This document shows, piece by piece, positions 11,448 through 21,265 of a DNA stretch of 64,000 nt. The stretch is from positions 248,001 through 312,000 of the forward strand of contig SKCR01025340.1 of the NCBI GenBank assembly GCA_019454045.1. Direction: 5' to 3'. The DNA is from Zanthoxylum bungeanum (lineage: Eukaryota > Streptophyta > Magnoliopsida > Sapindales > Rutaceae). Made by a program: the position numbers and the translations under genes. The notes under the pieces are model-generated. The model saw only the letters and a program-made list of their open reading frames with translations, had not been told where the DNA came from and searched no databases. Within the stretch, counting starts at the first letter, position 1. The number at the start of each line of letters is the position of its first letter.

Positions 11448-13519
11448 TGACCGGTGCAAACACACGCGTATAACGCAAGCGCACGTATCGTTCAAGTAGT
11501 ATAAAAATATCGATCCCACGAGGACTTAATTCTTATTGTTATTAATTATTGAATCTATTTATTTACAAATATCTAATTAAATAGAGAAGAGAATGATTGT
11601 TTGATTGATTGAATGTGGTTTTGCACAATAAATAAATAAATAAAAAGACAAAAGAAAATACTAAGGAAAATAACAAAAGACACAAAGATCTAGGGTTGTA
11701 ATTTCTTTTAATATCATTTTAAAGATGAAGTGGTTATCTTACAGTTGGGTAATATATTGATTTATTAACCTGGAACACTAAATTATGTAAAAGCCTCTTC
11801 CGATGGTCAACTACAAATATCCAGTATAACTCAATTGAACCATATGTCTATGTCGACCAAATTACCTGGATTCATTAAGATTAAGTTCCAATTATGGCTA
11901 CCCCCGCCCGACAGGTATATTCCTATCCTGTAAGGAAATCTATTAAAGGGTTATCTATCCTCAAGGAAGATCGTGGGCTATTGAGTCTAAGGCTGAAACC
12001 TAAAATCCCTATGTCTAGTTCATTTTAGATTTACCAGATCAATTTTATTAATGGCCAATTAATGAAAAAGCATTAAGATTAAGACTCAATAAATAAATCT
12101 TTATATTACTCAAACTATAATTTAACCCCTTATAAACCGGTGATATTAAAAGTCATCACAACCCTAGATAAATAATTTAGTTACAACACATAATTAGGGC
12201 TAGTAAAAACTTGAAAATAAAAGACATAAAGTAAAAATGCGGTAAAGTAAATACTAAAAGTAAATTACAATAAAATAAAATGCTAAGGTAAAAGGAATTA
12301 CTTTTACTACTACTAATTTAGATATCTCCCATAATATAATATATAAACTTGTGATAACATTACCAACCAGCCATATAGGCGGTAACCTGATTAAGTCAAA
12401 TTAAGTCCAACCGGCCATTAAGGCGGTAAAAAATTTGTCCATGAACCTGCCATATAGGCTGTAAGAAAGTTTAATTACCAACCGACCAATCTGGCGGTAT
12501 CCTTGATTAGTCAGGTTAAAACCAGATTAAAATGAATTACAACCGACCATATAGCGGTATCATTTTTAAGTCAATATTTTAATAGTGAATATATTATATT
12601 TAAGGGAGATTAATCTAAATAGCAATAGTAAAAGAATTATCTTCACCCTAGTGTTGGGGAAGTTACCTCATCATTACTGAAAAGTAAAAACTGAAAAATT
12701 AAAGAAAAAAAAAAACTACTGTGCGTAAAAGTAAATTGCGGAAAGTAAAAACTGAAAAGTAAAGAAAAGAAAGTGCGAAACTGAAAAGTAATTACTGAAA
12801 ACTAAAAATAAACAAACTAGATACAATCTTCTTATTTATTCATTAAGAATTCAAAGAAGAAAGTATGAATTTTACAAATGAAATGGCTTGGTATTTATAG
12901 GCAAAATTTTGCACCATCAAATCATCAATCAATTTCTCCACCAAATCCATTAATAATTTCTCCACTAATTACTCCACCAAATCCATAATTTTTCCACTAA
13001 TTTCTTATCTTGTTTGGTGGTGATTTGATAATTTTTTTTAATTATTTATTAATTAATATTTTGCTTTGAAAATGATTGATAATGACTTTTAATAATTACA
13101 CTCCACACACTCTGGATGGTTCATCCATTTCGGTCATGAAATCATCAGAATTTGAAAATATGTTCTCTTTCAAAGTTGTAGATCTTTGAGTCTTCTTTAA
13201 TCTGGAACTTGAATCAGCTCAATCCGATATCTGAGTAAACAGTTATGCCCAAATACGACAGATGCGCAAAACTGGAATTTCCAAAACTGCACTTCGTCAA
13301 AAACGCCCTTTCAAGTTTCCAATCTCCAAAATTAATATATCAAGTCCAATAATTGCCCTTATTTGATCCACATTTCGTCCTAAATGATTTCATTGAGTCC
13401 CGATATTATTTTATCTGCAAAATAAAATAAAACATATCAAAACGTTCATCAAACCCGAGAAACTAAACAAAATATTAAGTAAAAGGGGCGGTAAATATTG
13501 ATATATTTTCCGCTCATCA
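11448..13519 (-). repeat. 3' LTR of Athila-like element 1
   Basis: About 2,072 bp. On the minus strand it starts TGATGAGCGGAAA and ends CACCGGTCA. A TATAAATAC box lies at 12891-12899 (inverted). Downstream of it, 12360-12565, are five or six degenerate repeats around GCCATATAGGCGGTAA. Matches 19197-21260. Confidence 0.93.
12360..12565 (-). repeat. Degenerate tandem repeats around GCCATATAGGCGGTAA
   Basis: Units such as CCAACCAGCCATATAGGCGGTAA, CCGGCCATTAAGGCGG and CCGACCAATCTGGCGGT recur every 35-60 bases. Equivalent blocks lie at about 20107-20312, 29385-29608 and, inverted, 49614-49805. They sit after the TATA box, so probably in the transcribed part of the LTR. Each unit can fold as a small GCC/GGC hairpin. 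Confidence 0.7.
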
Positions 13520-13536
13520 CACCCCCAAACCTAACA
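13520..13536 (-). other. Polypurine tract, Athila-like element 1
   Basis: Read on the minus strand it is TGTTAGGTTTGGGGGTG, directly before the 3' LTR. The same tract is at 24639-24655 in element 2. Confidence 0.88.
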
Positions 13537-14818
13537 TTTTGCTAGTCCTCGAGCAAAACAACAAAAAAATTAAAATTAAACTAAGCCACTTTCGTAGGGA
13601 TCACGGTTGCATTTAGCATATGCAACAAGCCTTTAACCCCTAGGTGTCCCTAGTGGACGAGTTATAGTCTCGTGAGGGCTTACAGCAACGATACCCACAA
13701 ACGTTTTACAAAAGTAAAAAGATAATAAAACTAATGCACACAAAAGCAAAAAGACAAGAGAAAAGAGAATAAAGAAGTTAGTGACTAATCAGGTGAAACT
13801 TCTACTTCAAGTCAATAGTTGTTTTGCTTCATTCTAAATTACAGAATAAGTAAATTCTCCGATTTTTACCATTCTTCATATACACAGCCAACAAAATATT
13901 AAACATCTCATTTTTTCCCACAACAGTCATAAGTGCAGTTGATAAGAGAGTAATATTTTTGTCCTAAAGTTCTATCAGATTTAACACCTTTTGGTAGCAA
14001 TGGAATAATTTTTCTCATTTTTCTGATTTTTTTCTTTGAATTTTTTTTTTATACAAATCTTCCGTCTATGTAGCGAGTGTTGGGTCGGTGACTCCCAAAC
14101 CAGTTGGCTTTAGGGCACCAGGTGTTAAGACACCCCTACGGACTTAATTACCCAGACTTCAGATATATATATTTTTTGCAGCATCTTTGATCCATGTAGC
14201 GAGCTTTGGGCCAGTGACTCCCAAACCAGTTGGCTTTAGGGCACTAGGTGTTAAAACACCCTTACAGACTAAAACTCGGATCTCAGACGTTTTTTTTTTT
14301 TTTTTTTTTTACTCCATTGCTTTTTAAGATGCTTCCTCCAATTAAACTAGAGCACTGGATATTACAAAATTTTCAATTTTAGCTCATGTCCGTATGTTAC
14401 TATATATGTTGATAATACCTGTCAACTGAGCATATGAAGATCCATTTAAGTCAATTTTATGGAGAATTTACAAATTAAATAATTCAAAAAGAAATAAACA
14501 AAAATTAACTTGTTTCGAATTAGGTTTAAGATACGTCTCAGGAGTGGAAACTCCTTACTCGGCTATCTCTTACCAATTTCACTTTTTTAGTCAAATTAAA
14601 AACACAAATATTTTTGTAATTTTTTGAAAATTTTTCAATTTTTTTGTATTTTTCGAAAAATTTTGGACTAAAAATAAAAATAACACACAAACTAAAAATA
14701 AGGTACTGATCAACTAATTCCCTCCCCCAAACCTAAATGAGACATTGTCCCCAATGTCTTAAACAGTAGAAGAAGAGTTTAGAAGATAATACCTGGTTAG
14801 CTGAAATTCTACAAGAAA
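13537..14818 (-). other. Noncoding tail between LOG-type gene and 3' LTR, element 1
   Basis: No coding sequence seen. It contains a near-exact duplicated segment of about 90 bases, at 14066-14160 and 14194-14282, sharing the phrase CCCAAACCAGTTGGCTTTAG. The copies are separated by T-rich spacer; a run of about 23 T lies at 14287-14309. The same arrangement recurs at 24656-26019 in element 2. A stretch at about 14525-14585 resembles the end of the four-cysteine gene upstream, so it may be a partial duplicate of it. Confidence 0.6.
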
Positions 14819-15474
14819 TTAAAGGTTAAGATCCAGATTAACACGACGCCTCTTACCACGATCGTCTTCGAACCAATTTATCTTTGAAAGGATAGGGTCA
14901 ACTTGTGGTTCATAGGCTATGAGTTGGTCTATTAGATCTGGAGCAGTTCTGGCAGTGAAGATGAGTTCTTTCAAAGATTTTGACACGAACCCATTTCTCC
15001 GAGCATCATCAAGAAACACACAAAAAGAAATCATAAAATCCATCAACGTTAAGCAGTCCAAGCGGTTTCTGGTGTATGTTCAGGTTCGCCCAAGATAGAA
15101 CTATAAAAATTTCCTCCAATGTGCCCAAGCCACCTGGCAAACCAATAAAAGCATCAGCACGGTTAATCTTTTCTACCAATCGTTCAGACATACCTGGCAC
15201 GATCAGTTCCTCTCGTTTGATGATCCAATAAGATTTGCCTCTGCCAAGGGTTTTGGGATGATTCCTAAAACATGACTGCCTCCTTCCTGTACAGCCTTTG
15301 AAACGATCCCCATAAGTCTAAGATTTCCTCCGCCATATATTAAGTGCATATTCCTTACAGCTAAGACTCGACCCAATTCCTGTGCGCTGCTTCTATGTAT
15401 TGTGGCTTAGTTCCAACACTAGTACCGCAAAATACACAGATATTTTCAACTTGTCTTCTTGAAGTGGCTTCCAT
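14819..15474 (-). pseudogene. LOG-type cytokinin phosphoribohydrolase pseudogene
   Basis: Aligned by eye with the intact copy at 26020-26673 along its whole length. Starts MEATSRR at 15474 and keeps the [11 protein letters not shown] active-site segment and the GKRRRVNLDLNL tail. Three small indels break it: an extra 2 bases near 15387, a missing base near 15213 and an extra base near 15029. There are no introns, whereas plant LOG genes usually have several. Substitutions relative to the other copy keep many residues, so it may have decayed after its own insertion or during earlier retrotransposition. Confidence 0.88.
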
Positions 15475-15788
15475 TTTTATGTATTTCTTTCTCAACTCTG
15501 GATGCCTTCAAAAGTGCAATGACGGGCTTGAATTTATAGTACCTGAAAAGGGTGAGTAAAAATAGCACAAGTATCTTCCAGAGGACGATTCGTAGCGAAA
15601 TAATATCGTGATAGTCAAAAAGGTCTGGATCCTGTCGGAGAAAGAAAACAACAAAACAAATTACAATATTAGAAAAGACAAAGAGATATAATATTTACAA
15701 GAAAAGTAACGGCTTGATTGACGTCTATGCGTCAGGAACAAGTTCCTATCCAATTTTCTTATAAATTGGCAAACAGGGTCGTTTTGAG
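15475..15788 (-). promoter_or_regulatory. Leader upstream of LOG pseudogene with TATA-like and acceptor-like sites
   Basis: On the minus strand there is a pyrimidine-rich TTTCTTTCTCCGACAG-type 3' splice site at about 15632. About 60 bases before the ATG lies a TATAAATT at 15531-15538. Both surroundings are conserved at 26674-26850 in element 2. The gene could be expressed from a spliced retrotransposon transcript or from a captured promoter; the sequence does not decide between these. Confidence 0.4.
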
Positions 15789-16267
15789 TCAGATTCTGAG
15801 ACTTAACAATTGTCTTTCTTTTTGGAATTGTGTATGTAATTTGCGAATGGCTATGTGAACATATCCACTGGGATACGTCTCAAGAGTTAAAGATATTTCA
15901 TCTAAAGACTCCTTACTCAAGCCATCCCTAATGAATTTAATTTTGTCTTCGCGATTATCAGACACCATTCCTAAAGAACGACAACGAGTGTTGCAATTAA
16001 ATCGTGCACATTTAAAACAAACACCCATTTGCTTAGCTCTACGTTTCTTTGCATAGGTGCTTCTTCCAAAACCAGGCAGATGTGAAATAAAATAGTCAGA
16101 AGACTCACCTGCCAATCGGACTCATGCTTCAATTACCCAACGAATATCATTAGGAACCATGGATTGTCAGTAACCTCATCCGTTCCAAGCGAGCTTTGTA
16201 AACTTTCATCAGAGATTTTGAGGGAGAGAAGGAAATTGTTGCGAAGATTTGCGAGAGCATCTTCCAT
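15789..16267 (-). pseudogene. Broken four-cysteine, arginine-rich protein gene (carlavirus CRP-like)
   Basis: Two overlapping pieces: an N-terminal part starting MEDALANLRNN at 16267, and a C-terminal part of about 108 codons ending at 15789. They are separated by a frame change and a stop near 16110-16150, so no intact product is encoded. The second part has GRSTYAKKRRAK, then a C-x2-C-x4-C-x3-C cluster, then a FIRDG segment. Order and spacing resemble the C-terminal half of the cysteine-rich nucleic-acid-binding proteins of carlaviruses, a family with nuclear-localising basic patches that often acts against host RNA silencing. The resemblance is from motif memory only and could be convergent. 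An acceptor-like TTTTTACAG lies just before it at about 16284. Confidence 0.5.
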
Positions 16268-16323
16268 TTTGAAATGACTAATCCTGTAAAAATTAACACA
16301 CAAAAATAAAACACACCAAATCA

Positions 16324-16383
16324 TAATATATACACAAATTGCATGGGTTGCCTCCCTGCTAGCGCTAAGTTTAAAGTCGTCAG
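16324..16383 (-). other. Post-integrase spacer of Athila-type elements
   Basis: Contains GCGCTAGCAGGGAGGCAACCC (inverted), a phrase commonly found just after the integrase gene of plant Ty3/gypsy elements. It is repeated at about 27130-27180 in element 2 and, in altered form, near 38700-38740. Confidence 0.6.
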
Positions 16384-16737
16384 CTAGACGTGACTTTTCG
16401 AACGTTTAGGCTGGATCTGAAAGTGTGACAGTTTCTTTTTGACGCTCCAACGGTTCTCCCCAGTAGTGCTTGACACGCTTGTTTTTAACCTGAAAGTTTT
16501 GTTAGTGTCAGGATCATGTATCTCAACGGCTCTATTTGGTAAAACTTTGGTGATCACAAATGGACCTGACAACCGTGATTTTGGCATCCATGGGAAGAAT
16601 TTCACCATTGATTTGTTTAACAGTACCTTCTGCCCTGGTTCCAGTTGCATGCGCACTAACTTCTCATCATGTCTCTTCTTGCCCTTTTCTTTGTATAATT
16701 TGGCATCCTCAAAAGGCTGATTATGAAATTCCTCCAA
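16384..16737 (-). pseudogene. Integrase C-terminal end of Athila-like element 1
   Basis: About 117 codons with DAKLYKEKGKKRHDEKL, PGQKVLLNKS and RLSGPFVITKV. This is the typical C-terminal region of plant Ty3/gypsy integrase after the catalytic core, here ending at its own stop. It follows the protease remnant with only about 75 bases between. Reverse transcriptase, RNase H and the integrase core, normally about 3 kb, are therefore missing. Confidence 0.9.
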
Positions 16738-16813
16738 TTCGTTGAGTTGGTGGAACTTTTTCTCTTATGTTGCTTGTAGTGCAAGAATTGGCTCCTTCAG
16801 TACAAAAGACGCT

Positions 16814-17738
16814 TTATCTTAGGCTCCACAGGCAATTGACATGTTTTAAGTTGTCAGTAGAACTTTGTCTTTCATCAGAGTTCTGAATGGTACTGTGTAT
16901 CACATCGAGTCTGAAACATTCCTCCTTCTTTTCATCATCTGGGAAATTCATGGCCTTGAAAACATTGAATGTTACTTCTTGGTCCTGTACCCTCATGGTT
17001 AATTCTCCTTTTTGTACATCAATAATGGTTCGACCTGTAGCCAAGAATGGTCTCCCAAGGATGATTGGTACGTCTGCGTCTTCCTCCATATCAAGGACAA
17101 TAAATCTGCTGGGAAAATGACTTTGTCAACCTTGACCAGCACATCCTCAACTACGCCTCTCGGAAATACGAGCGTTCTATCAGCAAGTTGCAGTGAGACT
17201 GAAGTTGGCATTGTTTCTCCAATCTGTAATTTCCTGAAAATAGAGAAAGGCATCAAGTTTAACACTCGCCACTAAATCACACAAAGCCTTACCAAAGTTA
17301 TGTTTCCTATTACGCAAGGAACAGTGAAACTGCCAGGATCTTTCAACTTCGGGGGAAGTTTCCTCTGAATGATGGCACTGCATTCTTCTGTTAATGCTAC
17401 TGTCTCGTAATCTCCCAATCTCCGTTTCGTGAAAGAATATCTTTCATGAATTTGGCATCGGTGGGCATTTGTTCCAACGCTTCTGCAAATGGAATGTTGA
17501 TATGCAGCTTTTTGAAGATCTCCAGGAACCGAGAAAACTTCTTGTCCAATTTGTTCTTCTGAAGACGTTGAGGAAAATGTGGAGGTGGAGTGATCTGTTC
17601 TTTTTCCTTTGCTTCTTTTTCCTCCATCTGTTGCTTTGTTTCTTTTGGAACTTCCTCAATAGTTGTTTTGGCTCCAACATCTTTGTTGATTTCAGTACTG
17701 CTTTTTAACATGATGGCATGACATTGCTCCTTCCCCAT
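16814..17738 (-). pseudogene. Gag-pol linker and aspartic protease remnant
   Basis: Starts with an acidic/lysine linker, then PPPHFPQRLQKNKLDKKF and FLEIFKKLHINIPFAEAL, the conserved linker of plant gypsy polyproteins. Then follow a CDL-x-ASV-like protease segment (the family has CDLGAS), SVSLQLADRT and PIILGRPFLATGRTIIDV, the end of the retropepsin fold. Frame changes near 17260-17390 and 17090 split it into three pieces. It ends where the large pol deletion begins. Confidence 0.9.
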
Positions 17739-18199
17739 GTTCCTTGGATTTGGCTCTGTGTTGCTAGGAAGGGTACCTGGCGGTCTCTAAATCTGAGCAT
17801 TTGCCAGTTGTCCAATTTGATTATCCAGTGATTTGATAGAGGCTGAATGGCTTTGAAATATAGTATCATATCTTACTGCTTGAGAGTCGTGTTTTGCTTC
17901 CATCTTTTTCAAGTAGGTCAACACTTCTGTTATTCCTAATTCATTTGCCTGCTCCTGGCCTTGTTCTGTTGTTGGGATTCAGGTGGTGGATAGTTCTGCT
18001 GTTGGCCTGAATTGTTGCTCCATGATAAATTAGGATGATTCCTCCACCCTGGGTTGTAGGTGTTGGAATATGGATTGTTCCCCGGTTTTGAAATTGTTGA
18101 CATAATTCACCGTCTCTTCATGTTGGTTTGGTTCTGGTGCTCCTCCATATGGTGAACTTGTGGATCCAGCGATGTTCACAACTTGCGTGCTAAGTTTTT
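17739..18199 (-). pseudogene. Gag C-terminal region remnant
   Basis: Frame-shifted remains of the gag tail. On the minus strand one reads a YNPGWRNHPN-like segment at about 18010-18060 and an IKSLDNQIGQLANAQI-like coiled segment at about 17795-17840, both usual for plant gypsy gag. A zinc-knuckle cluster is not clear. The related segment in element 2 is open and makes up the 384-codon protein at 27206-28360. Confidence 0.7.
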
Positions 18200-19065
18200 C
18201 TAGACATTGCATATCTGATCCAACCTGGTATTCACTGCTGTGTTTGCTCCAACTTCATAAATTCCTGCAATTCTTTGGATCATGCACCTTTCTGTTGGCC
18301 ACAAGGAATTGTTGTTGGCCATTTCTTCGATTAGGTCCCAGGCTTGATCTTCTCCTTTTGCCATCAAGGCTCCTCCAGCAGCAGCATCGATTGTGGTTCT
18401 CATTATTCCAGAAAGTCCATTGTAGAAGGTCTGAACATGTAGCCACTTTGGAATCTCATGGTGATGACATTTCCGGAGTAATTCTTTGTACCTTTCCCAA
18501 GCTTCGCAAAGGGATTCTGAATCTTGTTGTACAAAGGATGTGATGTCATTCCTCAATTTTCCGGTTCTGGCTGGTGAAAGTACTTTGCAACAAATTTGGT
18601 GGCTAAAGTGTTCCAAGTTGTGATAGAACCTGCTGGTAGTGAATGTAGCCAAGCTTTAGCTCTGTCCTTCAGGGAATATGGAAAAACTCGCAGTCTCATT
18701 GCTTCTTCTGATGCTCTGTTGTAGTTAAAAGTGCCGCAAACTTTCAGGAAGTTGCTGATGTGGGAATTAGGATCTTCAGTTGCATTCCCCCCGAACTGAA
18801 CTGACTGCTGAATCATCTGAATGTATGTTTTGATGTCACACGCATTTGCTGGTAAGGGAGGAAGTACAATACAGGAAATGAGTCTGTCAACCACCAGAAT
18901 GGTTCTGTCTCGAATGGGAATTGGTGGTGCAACGTTCAAAGGTTCAGGTTCCATGTTGACTAAAGCTTCTTGGCCTTCTCGCCTTTCCCTTCTCAACTGT
19001 CTGATGGTTCTTTCAATTTCTAATGGGTCAAGCGGTCGGAGTTCAAAGCTTCTGGTTCGTCTCAT
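18200..19065 (-). pseudogene. Gag capsid domain (Retrotrans_gag), frameshifted
   Basis: The natural ATG appears to be at 19065 (MRRTRSFELRPLDP), just after a TTTCAG acceptor-like string. The capsid domain follows: HISNFLKVCGTF, AMRLRVFPYSLKDRAKAWL, then after a frame change near 18565-18590 SFVQQDSESLCEAWERYKEL and VQTFYNGL. This is a standard plant Ty3/gypsy capsid. Gag would normally package the element RNA; this copy cannot make it intact. Confidence 0.92.
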
Positions 19066-19172
19066 GAAGTTTCTGAGAACCTGAAACACAAGAAAACAAA
19101 AACAATAAGTAAAAATAAATTAGATACAAGTAATGTATCTAACCTCTAAACTAATAGTAAAAGATAAATAAG

Positions 19173-19190
19173 TCCCCGGCAACGGCGCCA
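19173..19190 (-). other. Primer binding site, Asp-tRNA type
   Basis: Minus strand TGGCGCCGTTGCCGGGGA, six bases inside the 5' LTR. This is the site typical of Athila-type elements. Confidence 0.92.
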
Positions 19191-19196
19191 AAAACT

Positions 19197-21260
19197 TGAC
19201 CGGTGCAAACACACGCGTATAACGCAAGCGCACGTATCGTTCAAGTAGTAAAAAATATCGATCCCACGAGGACTTAATTCTTATTGTTATTAATTATTGA
19301 ATCTATTTATTTACAAATATCTAATTAAATAGAGAAGAGAATGATTGTTTGATTGATTGAATGTGGTTTTGCACAATAAATAAATAAATAAAAAGACAAA
19401 AGAAAATACTAAGGAAAATAACAAAAGACACAAAGATCTAGGGTTGTAATTTCTTTTTTAATCATTTTAAAGATGAAGTGGTTATCTTACAGTTGGGTAA
19501 TATATTGATTTATTAACCTGGAACACTAAATTATGAAAAGCCTCTTCCGATGGTCAACTACAAATATCCAGTATAACTCAATTGAACCATATGTCTATGT
19601 CGACCAAATTACCTGGATTCATTAAGATTAAGTTCAATTATGGCTACCCCCCCCCGACAGGTATATTCCTATCCTGTAAGGAAATCTATTAAAGGGTTAT
19701 CTATCCTCAAGGAAGATCGTGGGCTATTGAGTCTAAGGCTGAAACCTAAAATCCCTATGTCTAGTTCATTTTAGATTTACCAGATCAATTTTATTAATGG
19801 CCAATAATGAAAAAGCATTAAGATTAAGACTCAATAAATAAATCTTTATATTACTCAAACTATAATTTAACCCCTTATAAACCGGTGATATTAAAAGTCA
19901 TCACAACCCTAGATAAATAATTTAGTTACAACACATAACTAGGGCTAGTAAAAACTTGAAAATAAAAGACATAAAGTAAAATGCGGTAAAGTAAATACTA
20001 AAAGTAAATTACAATAAAATAAAAAATGCTAAGGTAAAAGGAATTACTTTTACTACTACTATTTAGATATCTCCCATAATATAATATATAAACTTGTGAT
20101 AACATTACCAACCAGCCATATAGGCGGTAACCTGATTAAGTCAAATTAAGTCCAACCGGCCATTAAGGCGGTAAAAAGATTTGTCCATGAACCTGCCATA
20201 TAGGCGGTAAGAAAGTTTAATTACCAACCGACCAATCTGGCGGTATCCTTGATTAGTCAGGTTAAAACCAGATTAAAATGAATTACCAACCGACCAATAT
20301 AGCGGTATCATTTTTAAGTCAATATTTTAAATAGTGAATATATTATATTTAAGGGAGATTAATCTAAATAGCAATAGTAAAAGAATTACCTTTCACCCTA
20401 GTTGGGGAAGTTACCTCATCATTACTGAAAAGTAAAAACTGAAAAATTAAAGAAAAAAAAGTACTGTGCGTAAAAGTAAATTGCGGAAAGTAAAAACTGA
20501 AAAGTAAAGAAAAAAGTGCGAAACTGAAAATTAATTACTGAAAACTAAAAATAAACAAACTAGATACAATCTTCTTATTTATTCATTAAGAATTTCAAAG
20601 AAGAAAGTATGAATTTTACAAATGAAATGGCTTGGTATTTATAGGCAAAATTTTGCCCCACCAATCATCAATCAATTTCTCCACCAAATCCATAATAATT
20701 CTCCACTAATTACTCCACCAAATACATAATTGCTCCACTAATTTCTTATCTGTTTTTGGTGGTGATTTGATAATTGTTTTTAATTATTTATTAATTAATA
20801 TTTGCTTTGAAAATGATTGATAATGACTTTTAATAATTACACTCCACACACTTCTGGATGTTTCGTCCATTTCGGTCATGAAATCATCCGAATTTGAAAA
20901 TATGTTCTCTTTCAAGGTTGTAGATCTTTGAGTCTTCTTTAATCTGGAACTTGAATCAGCTCAATCCGATATCTGAGTAAACAGTTATGCCCAAAATACG
21001 ACAGATGCGCAAAACTGGAATTTCCAAAACTGCACTTCGTCAAAAACGCCCTTTCAAGTTTCCAATCTCCAAAATTAATATATCAAGTCCAATAATTGCC
21101 CTTATTTGATCCACATTTCGTCCTAAATGATTTCATTGAGTCCCGATATTATTTTATCTGCAAAATAAAATAAAACATATCAAAACGTTCATCAAACCCG
21201 AGAAACTAAACAAAATATTAAGTAAAAGGGGCGGTAAATATGATATATTTCCGCTCATCA
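19197..21260 (-). repeat. 5' LTR of Athila-like element 1
   Basis: About 2,064 bp, matching 11448-13519 with only scattered single-base and small indel differences. TATA box (inverted) at 20635-20643. Followed by the CTCGT duplication at 21261-21265. Confidence 0.93.
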
Positions 21261-21265
21261 CTCGT

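Larger units (their letters stand above)
11448..21260 (-). mobile_element. Athila-like Ty3/gypsy element carrying extra genes (element 1)
   Basis: 9.8 kb, LTRs 11448-13519 and 19197-21260, TGACCGG...CTCATCA ends and a perfect CTCGT duplication (11443-11447 and 21261-21265). Reading on the minus strand: 5' LTR, Asp-tRNA-type primer site, gag, protease, a large deletion removing reverse transcriptase, RNase H and the integrase core, the integrase C-terminal end, a four-cysteine protein gene, a LOG-type gene, noncoding tail, polypurine tract, 3' LTR. All genes contain frameshifts. The two LTRs look nearly identical by eye, so the insertion is younger than the chromovirus it sits in. Replication would have needed enzymes supplied in trans. 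Confidence 0.92.

Noticed and set aside
16439..16720. Plus-strand frames over the integrase end
   Set aside because: Shadows of the minus-strand integrase reading; no independent motif.
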